Origin: Methanosarcina sp. MTP4
Lineage (GTDB): Archaea; Halobacteriota; Methanosarcinia; Methanosarcinales; Methanosarcinaceae
NCBI RefSeq assembly: GCF_000970045.1
Contig: NZ_CP009505.1
Location: 3,124,808-3,188,807 of the forward strand
Direction of reading: 5' to 3'
DNA: 64,000 nt
How positions within the stretch are numbered: position 1 is the stretch's first letter; each line of letters begins with the position of its first letter. Positions 1 to 8,628 of this stretch are shown in pieces. Under the pieces are notes generated by a model. It was not told where the DNA came from, ran no database searches, and worked only from the letters and a program-made list of their open reading frames with translations. Both the position numbers and the translations under genes were made by a program.

Positions 1-346
1 CCATGGAAAAGACATTAGCCCCCAGGGTAGTCAGCCCGCCGTGGGCAAGGAAGAGGGCCTGATAGAGGAGCACGATTGTCCCGAGAACTGCAGAAATTGC
101 AGGCCCGAAGATGATTGCTGCGAGTCCCGTCCCCGTCGGGTGAGAACAGCTTCCCGTAACCGAAGGCAGTTTCAGGGAAGAGAGCACAAAGATAAATGCA
201 CCCGCAACAGCCAGAAGAGGCAATATCTCGCGTTTTTCGTTTACCAGTTTGTTCATTTTATAGATCCCGAATGCGATCACCGGAATTGAGATCGCAAACC
301 AGATCTGCCACCAGGGCGTAGGTAAAAAACCTTCCATCACGTGCAT
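1..346 (-). CDS. cbiM: CbiM, cobalt ECF transporter membrane component (3' end cut by window)
   Basis: Reading the minus strand from an ATG at 346 gives an open frame that runs off the left edge. The protein begins [13 protein letters not shown], the usual N-terminus of CbiM, followed by hydrophobic helices and the segment [16 protein letters not shown], which is the conserved SCSHPTG motif of the family. CbiM is the substrate-capture membrane subunit of the energy-coupling-factor cobalt importer (CbiMNQO). The N-terminal His-2 region binds the metal in the CbiM/NikM family. Cobalt supply fits a methanogen that depends on corrinoids. A GGTGAT ribosome site lies just upstream of the chosen ATG. 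The rest of the transporter should lie to the left of the window. Confidence 0.93.
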   Translation of the reverse strand, partial: MHVMEGFLPTPWWQIWFAISIPVIAFGIYKMNKLVNEKREILPLLAVAGAFIFVLSSLKLPSVTGSCSHPTGTGLAAIIFGPAISAVLGTIVLLYQALFLAHGGLTTLGANVFSM

Positions 347-1031
347 TAAATCACCATTTTGATAAAAGTATATGATCGAACAATTGCAAGTAAATCAAGT
401 AAATATTATTGACAATAAGACAAGTAAAGTAGCGCGAATAATATATAAATAGGTTACGCCGTTAACAACCCGAAGCAAAAACAATGCCATAAGAGCCAAT
501 AAGAGAATAGTTTGGAATATATATAGACAAAATAAAATAGAAGTCAATAAGGAAAGCAAGTAAATTTGATTCGAAAATGAATAAAAGCAAAGAATATTAT
601 GCAAATTATGCATAAACAATAAAAAAATATAGAAACAGCTTGGATCCCCAAAAGAGAAAGGAAGGCTGACTAAAGAATTGAAAAAAACAACAGTGAGGAG
701 AAAAATAAAAAAGAAAAAAATGGAGGTTATATCCGCAGATTGAGATCGTTTTTGAACCCGGAAGAAAGGTTCAGGATGGCAGAGCGTTTTAAAAGCAAAG
801 CAAATCAATTTAACTTGTTTTTACAATTAAACATTGAACATCATGATACATAAAGATTTCTATTGATATCGTAGACTGAGTATTCTTTGCAAGAACCTAA
901 AGTCACAGGGAAAAAGTAATGAATTCGAAATAAACTTCACTTGATTTAGGAAACGAAAAGGAAAAAATTAAAAAAGAAAGGAAAAGGGAAAAGAGAAGAA
1001 AAGAGTCTTTGAAAATTTACCAACCGAAAAG
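347..1031. other. Intergenic, AT-rich, no gene seen
   Basis: A long AT-rich spacer between the 5' end of cbiM and the 3' end of the VTT-domain gene. An open frame of 137 codons exists on the minus strand (395-808) but its product is a run of Phe, Leu, Ile and Ser without family features, as expected from translated AT-rich DNA. The cbiM promoter should lie just right of 346, where TATA-like AT stretches are present. I see no riboswitch fold I can support. Confidence 0.5.
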
Positions 1032-1520
1032 TCAGCCGGGAAAGTAAGCCGATAATAACGAGAGGCTGGGGTTAAGGAAAACGGTAAAATAAGCAAGGGC
1101 AGCGTAGCGCCCTAACTTTCCTGCAAATACCAGGACAGAAAATAACAAAAAGGGAAGGTTCATCAGCCCCGCAGCCATGGTGATAACGTCCCCTATCCCC
1201 GGCACCCAGGTTAAGAGGAGGGTGTATACCCCGTATTTCTTAAAGAGGCGTTCACTCTTAGCAAGTTTCTCTTCCGAAGGAGAAAAGTACTTATCGAGAG
1301 CACCACGGCCTTTCAGCCCGATGTAATATGTAGTGCAAGCCCCGAGAAAATTCCCTATTGTCGCCACCATAACGACAAAAAAAGGATTGAAACCCTGGTA
1401 GACAAGCGCAACTAAAAATGCTTCTGCCCCGAAAGGAAGAATCGTAGAAGCCAGGAAGCTCAGGACAAAAAGATTTATGTAAGCGTATTCGGCGATTAAA
1501 TCGTACAAAAACTCAAGCAT
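1032..1520 (-). CDS. VTT (DedA/SNARE-associated) family membrane protein, YqaA-like
   Basis: 162 residues from ATG 1520; a TTG four codons further up (1532) is possible, and neither has a clear ribosome site. The protein is almost wholly hydrophobic with about four membrane segments. It carries the family hallmarks: an N-terminal re-entrant segment (FLASTILPFGAEAFLVALV), a Gly-rich middle with GNFLGACTTYYIGLKGR, and the WVPGIGDVITMAAGLM segment that matches the F/W-x-P-hydrophobic-R/G-D motif of VTT proteins. The family is linked to lipid scrambling or flippase-like membrane work; the substrate here is unknown. It stands alone, with long spacers on both sides. Confidence 0.85.
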   Translation of the reverse strand: MLEFLYDLIAEYAYINLFVLSFLASTILPFGAEAFLVALVYQGFNPFFVVMVATIGNFLGACTTYYIGLKGRGALDKYFSPSEEKLAKSERLFKKYGVYTLLLTWVPGIGDVITMAAGLMNLPFLLFSVLVFAGKLGRYAALAYFTVFLNPSLSLLSAYFPG

Positions 1521-1847
1521 GGTATCGGCCAATATCAGGGATTTGCGACTCTTGCATTTTTCAGGTTCTTACATTCTACCTCATATCCTATTTATATTCG
1601 TTTGTAGCTGATTACTTATTCTTTTTATCAGGCTCATTATTCATTCATAGCTGTAATTTTGCAACGTAGTCAAAAAACGATAAAAAAGCGCGGAAAAGAA
1701 GCAAATTAACTGAAAAAAACCAAAATAAGGAAAAAAGGAAGAAGGAAGAAAAAAATTACAAATCCTTCTAACTCATCACTTTCTGAATCCATCAGTTCTT
1801 TCCGAATCCATCAGTTCATTCCGAATCAATCATTTCGTTCTGATCCA
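1521..1847. other. Intergenic, no gene seen
   Basis: AT-rich spacer between two minus-strand genes. Near 1775-1850 a short unit around CATCAGTTC.TTCCGAATC recurs about four times immediately after the S-layer stop codon, an example of the 3'-flanking minisatellites seen throughout this window. Confidence 0.45.
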
Positions 1848-4451
1848 TCAGTCATTTCCTTTTCGTCTCCGAAGCACCACGAACACCGTAAGCAGTATTC
1901 CCAGAGTCAGCGCAACGCCTAGGAAGGGAGTCTTTTCCGTGACATCGTAACTTCCGCCAAGGTCCCCGATTTCAACCATATACGTTCCGGGCTCTTCTTC
2001 CATGTGGGAGAATTCGAGAGTCGTGCTTTCCCCGGCATCCAGGCTTACTGTTTCGGAATCCACGGCTTCGCCGTTGACAAGCAATTCCACGGTACTTTCG
2101 TCTTTGGCGTTTCCGGTGTTTTCAACCTGCACTGTAACCATAACAGACGCCCCGGCTTCAACGGAAGCAGGCTCGATAGTAAGGTTTGTGAACACGAATT
2201 CGGCTCTGTGCTCCAGCACCTCTATGACCGCTTCCCCGTCTTCATATCCGGCTTTAGAAGCGTTAATTTTGTAAGTTCCCGGAGTGGTCACCCAGTAGGA
2301 AACAATACCTGCTTCATTCGTCTGTTCCCCGACATTCTCTCCTCCAAGGAAGACATCAGCCCCGGACACCGGTTTGTCGCCAATGGAATCCGTAACCTTT
2401 ATGCTTATGGTATCCCCTTCCCGGATGGGGTCTGGAGAGACTTCGATTTCCAGTTTCCTGGAACCTTCTGCCAGGACATCCACCTCTTTGCTTCCGGAGA
2501 CATATCCGCCCTTTTCCGCAGAAACCGTGAAGCTGCCTTCGGTGTCAGGCGTATACCCGAGGCTTCCTTCATCTCCGGTGCGCCCTATACTCTCACCCTC
2601 AAAGAACAGCTCGACATCCCCGACTGCAACACCTCTTGCGGTAACCAGAATTTCAACCTCTTCTCCGACCACCAGGGTATCGGGCATGTCAATATCCAGC
2701 TGTCCCCCATCGCCTTTAACAACCTCAACAAAGGGATAGAAGCGAAGCTCTGACGAATCGGCAACCCTGAATTTGACATTTTCCATAAGGTCAATGGTGT
2801 CGTCCCTTGAAAGCGAGATTGAGTCCTCGTTTTCCATTGTGATCCCGGAAGAAGAAACAGAGCTTAATTCCATCTCTCCGAAGGAATCCCCTTCCTCAAG
2901 CTCAAGGTAATCGTCCGAGATCTGGAAAATTCCTTCCACGAATATGGCATCAACTTCCGTCCCCCTGAACACGGTACTTACATGGACCGCAATCATCGGG
3001 ACATCATCGGCACCCCCTATGTCGGCTTCGTAAACATAGTCCCCGTTGGAACTTACAATGCCCGTATCCACCAGGTCCCCGTCTTTGTAAAGTTCAAAAA
3101 GCACGCTGTTCCCGTTGACATCGATTTCCGCTGCCTTGAGGGAATAGCCATTTTCGAGGATCAGGGAGGAACCGGTGAAAAGCGACTTTTTATCGTCCTC
3201 GTCAATCAGGACCTTTGAAAGGATGCTGTCCGAAAGCACACTCACGCGGTCCGAATCCCCGAAGGCGTCTTCAGGGTACCCGGCAAAGTACTTTTCGGCA
3301 AGGAAACCGATGACTTCATAGCCTCCCCAGTCTTCCCGCTCAAACTCCACGAGTTCCGGTTTTGTGGAGTAGACAAGCATCTCGTCATCAATCGACCGCC
3401 CGTCAAGTTCTTTGATGACAAGTCTTTCGGTTGAGACGTCTTCGTCAATATTATAGTAGAAACCTTCAAAGTTGAAAGGCGTCCAGACCGTCGTATTGAA
3501 AATTTCATCATAGACCGTACCCCTCAACTCGTAAACCCCGGGCTCGGAGGCCTCTACCTCAAGGGCAAAACGGAGTTCATCGGCATCAGCCACCACAAAA
3601 CCAAGCCTGCCCATAAGCTCGACAGTATCCCCCTTGCTAAGGGAAATGGAATCTTCATTTTCCATCCTGATTCCCGAGCTTGAAATAGAACCTACTTCGA
3701 GTTCCCCGAACTCATCTCCTCCCTCGATTTTAACGTATTCGTCCGATACCTGGAATATTCCCTCGACAAATACTGCAGTGGTCTCCCTTCCGGTAAAAAT
3801 CTCGGAGAAGTGAACAGCAATAAGTGGGACGTCTTCCGTGTCCCCGAGGTCGGTTTCATAAACATAGTCATCATTAGAAGAAAGGAAGGAGTCTTCGATA
3901 ACGTCCCCATCCTTTTCAAGCTGGACCCAGACCTTGTCCCCGCTGATGTCGACTTCAACAATGTTCAGGGAATAGCCTTCGGAAAGCAAAAGAGAAGACC
4001 CTGCATAAAGGGAACGTTTCTCATCGTCATCAAGCAGGACCTTCGAAAGCTGTCCGTCCGAAATAACGCTGATGTCATCGTTTACAAAGTCGGTATTTTC
4101 AGTATATCCTGCAAAGTAGCGCTCTGCCATGAACCCTATGACCTGGTACGAACCCCAGCCCCCATATTCGAATTCCGTTTCTATGGGCTTTGTGAAATAC
4201 TGCAGATTTCCATCCTCAATGACCCTGCTGCCTTCCTCAAGCTGAACGGTCAGGTTTTCCGAGCCTTCCCCGGTATCCAGGTCATAATAGAAACCCGAAT
4301 ATGTCTGCGGTGTCCAGGTATATTTAAGGCTCTGGTTTGCATTTTCGTCCCACACGCGGTCTCCAGAATCTGAAGCTGCGGCTGCAGTTCCGAGAAGCAG
4401 CCCTATCGTTAAAAATACGCATAAAATTTTAAAATAATTTTTTAGCCCCAA
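1848..4451 (-). CDS. S-layer protein with two duplication domains, Ig-like and CARDB-like domains and a C-terminal anchor
   Basis: 867 residues. It starts at TTG 4451; a GGAGG at 4458-4462, six bases upstream, decides this start. Residues 1-26 are a signal peptide ending AAAAS. Residues about 35-310 and 315-580 are two copies of the Methanosarcina S-layer duplication domain: both contain the string YDLDTGE/YNIDEDV, a WGGYEVIGF-like segment, DDEKRSL/DEDDKKSL and ENEDSISLS. About 590-745 are two Ig-like/carboxypeptidase-regulatory-like modules, and 750-835 is a CARDB-like adhesion module. Residues about 840-860 form a membrane helix followed by RRRKGND. Known Methanosarcina S-layer proteins carry the same tandem domain and a C-terminal anchor but are shorter, so this is probably a minor envelope protein with added adhesion modules rather than the main lattice protein. 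Confidence 0.9.
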   Translation of the reverse strand: MGLKNYFKILCVFLTIGLLLGTAAAASDSGDRVWDENANQSLKYTWTPQTYSGFYYDLDTGEGSENLTVQLEEGSRVIEDGNLQYFTKPIETEFEYGGWGSYQVIGFMAERYFAGYTENTDFVNDDISVISDGQLSKVLLDDDEKRSLYAGSSLLLSEGYSLNIVEVDISGDKVWVQLEKDGDVIEDSFLSSNDDYVYETDLGDTEDVPLIAVHFSEIFTGRETTAVFVEGIFQVSDEYVKIEGGDEFGELEVGSISSSGIRMENEDSISLSKGDTVELMGRLGFVVADADELRFALEVEASEPGVYELRGTVYDEIFNTTVWTPFNFEGFYYNIDEDVSTERLVIKELDGRSIDDEMLVYSTKPELVEFEREDWGGYEVIGFLAEKYFAGYPEDAFGDSDRVSVLSDSILSKVLIDEDDKKSLFTGSSLILENGYSLKAAEIDVNGNSVLFELYKDGDLVDTGIVSSNGDYVYEADIGGADDVPMIAVHVSTVFRGTEVDAIFVEGIFQISDDYLELEEGDSFGEMELSSVSSSGITMENEDSISLSRDDTIDLMENVKFRVADSSELRFYPFVEVVKGDGGQLDIDMPDTLVVGEEVEILVTARGVAVGDVELFFEGESIGRTGDEGSLGYTPDTEGSFTVSAEKGGYVSGSKEVDVLAEGSRKLEIEVSPDPIREGDTISIKVTDSIGDKPVSGADVFLGGENVGEQTNEAGIVSYWVTTPGTYKINASKAGYEDGEAVIEVLEHRAEFVFTNLTIEPASVEAGASVMVTVQVENTGNAKDESTVELLVNGEAVDSETVSLDAGESTTLEFSHMEEEPGTYMVEIGDLGGSYDVTEKTPFLGVALTLGILLTVFVVLRRRKGND

Positions 4452-4778
4452 TTTAAGCCTCCTTTATGTTTTTAACGTCGAAATTGCGGAAGAATTTCCC
4501 AAAATAAAAATTACTTCCGCTAGCATGTAAATATATTACAATTGTTTTTTCCAGTATATGCATTTTCTGCACCTCCAAAAATCAGAGTAATTTACAGGCC
4601 ACATTTGCCTGAAAACCCATTCTTGAAAAAACAGAATCATGAAGAAAACTCCTGAGGAAAAAATAGGGAAGGGATACAAGACGAGTTAAAAAAGAAAGAA
4701 GGAGAAAAGAAAAAAAGAAAAGCGACTTAAAAAAGTAAACGAGGAGAAAAGAAAAAAATGAAAATGAATTAAAAAAGG

Positions 4779-4925
4779 AAAGGAGGAGAAGGAGAAGAAG
4801 AAAGAGAGGAAGAAAGAGAGGAAGAAAGAGAAGAAGAAAGAGAAGAAGAAAGAGAAGAAGAAAGAGAGGAAGAAAGAGAAGAAGAAAGAGAAGAAGAAAG
4901 AGAAGGAGAAGAAGAAAGGAAAGAA
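4779..4925. repeat. Purine-rich 12-base tandem repeat (GAAGAAAGAGAG/A)
   Basis: About ten imperfect copies of GAAGAAAGAGAR follow one another on the plus strand. On the minus strand this is a pyrimidine-rich, U-rich stretch just after the stop codon of the transporter gene at 4963, so it would lie in that mRNA's 3' region and could help termination. A 65-codon poly-Ser frame across it is an artefact of the repeat. Confidence 0.9.
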
Positions 4926-4962
4926 GAAAAAACGGAAAAAAGAGAAAATGACCTTTTTCCGC

Positions 4963-5682
4963 TCAATCTTTTAAAAGCCGCTTATACAGGACAAACCAGG
5001 GGTTGTCCAGGAAACCGATGATGTTCTTGCTTATCAACTGCCCTATGAGTAGCGGGATTACGGGCATCACCCCGTAGAAAGCTACAAAGACAAAGATGAG
5101 GGAGTCCAGAGTCAGGTTAATGATGTCGCTTGCCCCTGAGCGGAGCCAGATGTAGGGGTTGAGCATGGTGTCGTGCTTGAAATTATTTTCCCTTTTGGCA
5201 AAGCGCTTTTTGAGGCTTGCAAAGACCCAGGCGTCAAGGTTCGAGCAGACCAGGAAGGAAAGCCAGCTTGCAATGGTAATCCTGACACTCAACCCGAAGA
5301 GACTCATCCAGGCATCCTCAAGCTCGAAAAACGGAGCAGGGCTGAGGGTTGTTGCCATGCCTATGAAGAGCACGAAAAGCACCTGGGTCGCAAAGGCTAT
5401 TAGAATGGAAAGGTGCGTCCTGCGCTCCCCGTAAACTTCGTTGATCATGTCCACCACCTGGGCAATGAAAGGATAGATGAAGACTGCCGCGGGGGCGAAG
5501 AAAGAATAAAACCCAAGGTCGAAGACTATTATTCGCGTAGCCATCACCTGGGATGCCAGGAGGTAGACCACATAAAAAGCGGTGAGCACGGTAAAGCCAT
5601 TCTCAGGAAGTTTTTTGATAATGTAAACCGATGCAAAGGTGGCAATTGTTAAGCTGACGACCCAGTATAACCAGACAAGCAT
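4963..5682 (-). CDS. Queuosine/archaeosine precursor transporter (YhhQ/QPTR, VUT family)
   Basis: 239 residues from ATG 5682, which has a GTGATC-like site seven bases upstream; a further ATG at 5721 would add 13 residues that lack hydrophobic character and has no ribosome site. The protein has about six membrane helices and the VUT-family signatures: FAPAAVFIYPFIAQVVDMINEVYG in the first half, then the SxxD-like SNLDAWVFA and the segment RSGASDIINLTLDSLIFV in the second half. Family members import 7-cyano- or 7-aminomethyl-7-deazaguanine for tRNA modification; in an archaeon the likely end product is archaeosine. It is a single gene followed by the purine repeat. Confidence 0.9.
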   Translation of the reverse strand: MLVWLYWVVSLTIATFASVYIIKKLPENGFTVLTAFYVVYLLASQVMATRIIVFDLGFYSFFAPAAVFIYPFIAQVVDMINEVYGERRTHLSILIAFATQVLFVLFIGMATTLSPAPFFELEDAWMSLFGLSVRITIASWLSFLVCSNLDAWVFASLKKRFAKRENNFKHDTMLNPYIWLRSGASDIINLTLDSLIFVFVAFYGVMPVIPLLIGQLISKNIIGFLDNPWFVLYKRLLKD

Positions 5683-6022
5683 TTTTCGATCACAACCATG
5701 TTTTTGAAAGCAGAGGAACATGTGGGCTGGAGTAAGTATGGGGGATGAAAGACAAACGAGTTGAAATAATTAAGAAATTTCCGGATTAAGGTGCTGTAAA
5801 TGTCATTCATTTTATTTAAATTGTGCAGGAATCTTCAGACCCCATCCCAGTATGCCAGAAAGAATCTTGAGAGAGCATGAATTTCGGAAGCAAGGGAGTG
5901 CCCGAAAATAACCCAACGTATCCGGAAATGCCCGAAAATAACTCAAAGTATCCAGATACCTGGAGATACCCGGAAATACAAAAAAACATCCCTTCTCCGA
6001 AAACTCTTGCCGGGAAGCCCAC
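5683..6022. other. Intergenic with short direct repeats, no gene seen
   Basis: Spacer between the divergently transcribed transporter and cca genes. Around 5895-5965 the phrase TGCCCGAAAATAAC occurs twice, with related CCGGAAAT and GTATCC pieces between, a small imperfect direct repeat. No coding region is supported. Confidence 0.4.
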
Positions 6023-6054
6023 AAATTATAAGTTCAAAAACACAACTTTGAACT
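6023..6054 (+). promoter_or_regulatory. Probable cca promoter with an 8-base inverted repeat (candidate operator)
   Basis: An AAATTATAAG TATA-like box at 6023-6032 is immediately followed by AGTTCAAA (6031-6038) and its exact reverse complement TTTGAACT (6047-6054) with an 8-base gap. The palindrome sits where transcription of cca would begin, so a repressor bound there could block the start. The box and palindrome are visible; the regulator is inference. Confidence 0.4.
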
Positions 6055-6115
6055 ATACAAAATGGAAAAGCAAATGGAAAAAACAAATGGAAAAAAATAT
6101 GGAGCCAACCCTGGT

Positions 6116-7480
6116 ATGGAAACACAAAACATCATCCCTGAAAATTTGAAACTTGCAGTTCTTGACAGAATAAAGCCTTCGCAGGCTGAAAGAGAAAGGC
6201 TCCTGGCTGTCCAGAAAGAACTGGTCGTAAAAGTAAATAAGGCTGCGGAGCAGCTTGGTGCACCTGACGTTTTTGCAAAAATTGTGGGATCAGCCGCCCG
6301 GGGGACCTGGATTTCGGGGACACATGACATCGATGTCTTCATCAGCTTCCCGGAGGAGACTGCCAGGGAAGACCTTGAAACCCAGGGCATGGCAATAGCA
6401 AGGGATATTGCAAAAGGTGCGGAACACGCCGAAGACCGCCATGCCGAACATCCCTACCTGAACATCAGGTTCAAAGGCTTTGATATCGACCTGGTCCCCT
6501 GTTTCAGAGTCGCTTCGGCATGCCGGATCAAATCAGCAGTGGACAGGACGCCTTTTCACAACGAGTTTGTCAAGGTCCGTATAGGAGGGCTGGAAGACGA
6601 TGTGCTCCTCATGAAACAGTTCATGCGCGGAGCCGGGGTCTACGGCTCGGAACTGAGGACCCAGGGCTTTTCAGGCTACCTGACCGAACTCCTGGTCATC
6701 CACTACGGCTCCTTTGAAAGTGCTGTCCAGGCAGCCGGGTCCTGGAAACCGGGAAAAAAGATAGATCTCATGAAGCATGCCGAAATCGAGCACGAAGAGC
6801 CCCTGGTAATGGTCGACCCGACGGACCCCAAGCGAAACGTGGCTGCGGCGCTCTCCCTTGACAAATTCTGTATGTTCATCGACCATTGCAGAGAGTTTCT
6901 CAAAAACCCGGCCCTGAACTTCTTTTTCCCCGAACCCCCCTCTCCGGTCGGAGACGCAGAAATCCTTGAAAAAATGGAAATGCGGGGGAGCGGCCAGCTT
7001 GCCGTTGTCTTCAAAACCCCGGACGTCGTGGAAGACGTGCTCTACCCGCAACTCTACAAGACAGAACAGGCCGCTTCATCCCTTCTGGAAGGGCACGGGT
7101 TTTCCGTCATCAAGACCGGGGTCTGGGCCGGAAGACAGGAAACCGTCATCATGCTCGAACTTATCTCAAACACTCTTCCCAACGTCAAAAAACACATCGG
7201 ACCCCCGGTCTGGGTCCCGGGACATGCCGAGCAGTTCAAAGCAAAGTATGAAAACGCAGAAGATGTCTTTGCGGGCTATATTGAAGACGGGAAGTACGTC
7301 TTTGAAATCCGCCGCAAGTACCCCCTGGCAGCCGAACTCCTCAAAGAACAGCTCAGTTCCCACTCCCTTGGAAAACACATCCAGAAAAGCATAAATAGGG
7401 GAATTGAAGTCCTGGAAAACGCAGAGGTCCGGAGCTTAAAAGACCCGGGTTTCAGGGTGTTTTTAAGGAACTGGCTTTGA
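6116..7480 (+). CDS. cca: CCA-adding enzyme (archaeal class I tRNA nucleotidyltransferase)
   Basis: 454 residues from ATG 6116, chosen because it aligns with the start of other archaeal CCA enzymes and has a GGAG at 6101-6104; an in-frame ATG at 6062 would add an 18-residue Lys-rich leader. It repairs and completes the 3' CCA end of tRNAs with CTP and ATP without a nucleic acid template. The nucleotidyltransferase signature is clear in the first 110 residues: GSAARGTW, then THDIDVFI, then DIDLVPC, giving the three catalytic carboxylates. Next come SAVDRTPFH, the central domain with RGFSGYL and VDPTDPKRNVAAALS, all typical of the archaeal class. Length matches the family (about 440-460). It is a single-gene unit followed by the 12-copy repeat shared with ogg. 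Confidence 0.96.
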   Translation: METQNIIPENLKLAVLDRIKPSQAERERLLAVQKELVVKVNKAAEQLGAPDVFAKIVGSAARGTWISGTHDIDVFISFPEETAREDLETQGMAIARDIAKGAEHAEDRHAEHPYLNIRFKGFDIDLVPCFRVASACRIKSAVDRTPFHNEFVKVRIGGLEDDVLLMKQFMRGAGVYGSELRTQGFSGYLTELLVIHYGSFESAVQAAGSWKPGKKIDLMKHAEIEHEEPLVMVDPTDPKRNVAAALSLDKFCMFIDHCREFLKNPALNFFFPEPPSPVGDAEILEKMEMRGSGQLAVVFKTPDVVEDVLYPQLYKTEQAASSLLEGHGFSVIKTGVWAGRQETVIMLELISNTLPNVKKHIGPPVWVPGHAEQFKAKYENAEDVFAGYIEDGKYVFEIRRKYPLAAELLKEQLSSHSLGKHIQKSINRGIEVLENAEVRSLKDPGFRVFLRNWL

Positions 7481-7536
7481 AAAGCCATCTCCCAAAAAAT
7501 AATTCCAGAAAGAAATCATACTCAACAGAGTGTTTC

Positions 7537-7803
7537 AAAAAAGGGGAATCTAACCCCAAAAAAGGGGAATTTAACCCTCAAAAAAAGGGGAATCTAACCC
7601 CAAAAAAGGGGAATTTAACCCTCAAAAAAGGGGGAATCTAACCCTCAAAAAAGGGGGAATCTAACCCTCAAAAAAGGGGGAATCTAACCCTCAAAAAAGG
7701 GGAATCTAACCCCAAAAAAGGGGAATTTAACCCTCAAAAAAGGGGGAATCTAACCCTCAAAAAAGGGGGAATCTAACCCTCAAAAAAGGGGAACAAAACC
7801 CTC
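7537..7803. repeat. Twelve-copy 21-23-base tandem repeat with GGGG/CCCC arms and A6/T6 spacers
   Basis: The unit is A6-G4or5-AATYTAA-CCC(C/TC), repeated twelve times with small variations. Each unit can pair its G run with its C run. Read on the minus strand, in the direction of ogg transcription, every unit becomes a GGG..CCCC mini-hairpin followed by six T residues. That is a string of terminator-like elements just after, and partly inside, the ogg 3' end: the rightmost unit encodes the last residues and stop codon of ogg (7780-7782). Confidence 0.93.
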
Positions 7804-8628
7804 GACCCTCTTCTGGTAGAAAAGGTACTGCTGGGCGTAACCGCAATAAGGCCCGAAATATTCCCTGCCCCAGTCCCCCATCCGGCTCAGATTCTTACAG
7901 TTTTCAAAGTACTCGTCATCAATGTGGTAGTGCTGGATGATCTGCCGGATGTGGGTATCCACGGGGAAAGCTTCCATTTTTTCAAAGGCAAAAAGCAGGA
8001 TACAATCCGAAACCTTTTCCCCGATGCCCCGGAGCCTCATCAACCGCTCCCGGGCATATTTGTATTCAAGCCTGTAAAGGATGTCAAAGTCCAGTTCCCC
8101 GGAAAGCACCTCCTCGGCAGCGGCTTTTATCCTCTCGGTCCTGAACCCCAGTTTGCATTTATCAAGCAGGGAGAGGTCGGCATTTGCAAGAGCTGCCGGG
8201 TCAGGGAAACTGTAATACCCGTCTTCAAGTTCTTCCCCGAAAAACCTGCTCAGGAGGTAGATCCTTTTCTGGATCGTGGGGATACTCGACGCCGTGGCAA
8301 GCATGTAGGAAATCAGGCATTCCCAGGGGTCCTGCCTGATCAGGCGAAGTCCGCAGTACCTTTTGATCGCCCTGTCGATGAGCAGGTCTTTGTTAACGCT
8401 TCTGTAGATCGAATGTAGGTCGTCATCCAGACGAAAATAATTCACAAAAAACTCAGGTGAAAACTTCGAGTCTATGAGAATTTCCCCGCAGGCTTCTTCC
8501 TGGGAGAGGCGGATAACCTGTCCTCCCACAACACCCGTCCACCAGTCCCCTTCCCGGTTCCAGCGGAAGACCTGCCCGCAGTCCAGGGTATAGTTCAGGT
8601 CGAACAGCTCGGGCTTAAGCCTGTACAT
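7780..8628 (-). CDS. ogg: 8-oxoguanine DNA glycosylase/AP lyase (OGG1-type)
   Basis: 282 residues. An N-terminal OGG domain (residues 1-90, with the CGQVFRW motif) is followed by an HhH-GPD glycosylase domain. The hairpin-helix-hairpin LRGIGEKVSD (about 199-208) holds catalytic Lys-205 and the GPD aspartate is Asp-224 in VDTHI. QDPWECLISYMLATASS corresponds to the OGG1 segment QDPxECLxSFI. The enzyme excises 8-oxoguanine from DNA and cleaves the abasic site. The gene overlaps the upstream kinase by 14 bases, so the two are co-translated. Its last six codons and TGA belong to the tandem repeat, so the C-terminus (EGFVPLF) has been shaped by it. Confidence 0.93.
   Translation of the reverse strand: MYRLKPELFDLNYTLDCGQVFRWNREGDWWTGVVGGQVIRLSQEEACGEILIDSKFSPEFFVNYFRLDDDLHSIYRSVNKDLLIDRAIKRYCGLRLIRQDPWECLISYMLATASSIPTIQKRIYLLSRFFGEELEDGYYSFPDPAALANADLSLLDKCKLGFRTERIKAAAEEVLSGELDFDILYRLEYKYARERLMRLRGIGEKVSDCILLFAFEKMEAFPVDTHIRQIIQHYHIDDEYFENCKNLSRMGDWGREYFGPYCGYAQQYLFYQKRVEGFVPLF

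Noticed and set aside
395-808. 137-codon minus-strand frame
   Set aside because: Product is Phe/Leu/Ile/Ser-rich with no motif or family and lies in AT-rich spacer DNA with no ribosome site; such frames are expected by chance on this strand.
2004-2753. Long plus-strand frames opposite the S-layer gene, and similar ones opposite pfkC (10510-11553), fructose bisphosphatase (56158-57216) and ClC (45201-45926)
   Set aside because: Antisense shadows caused by codon bias in GC-rich genes; the sense proteins have clear families and the shadows have none.
4769-4966. 65-codon poly-Ser frame
   Set aside because: It is the translation of the 12-base purine repeat.
7537-7803. CRISPR-like or telomere-like array (GGGTTAG units)
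   Set aside because: No variable spacers and no cas genes; the GGGTTA resemblance is part of a 22-base unit with a CCCC arm and lies in the middle of a chromosome.
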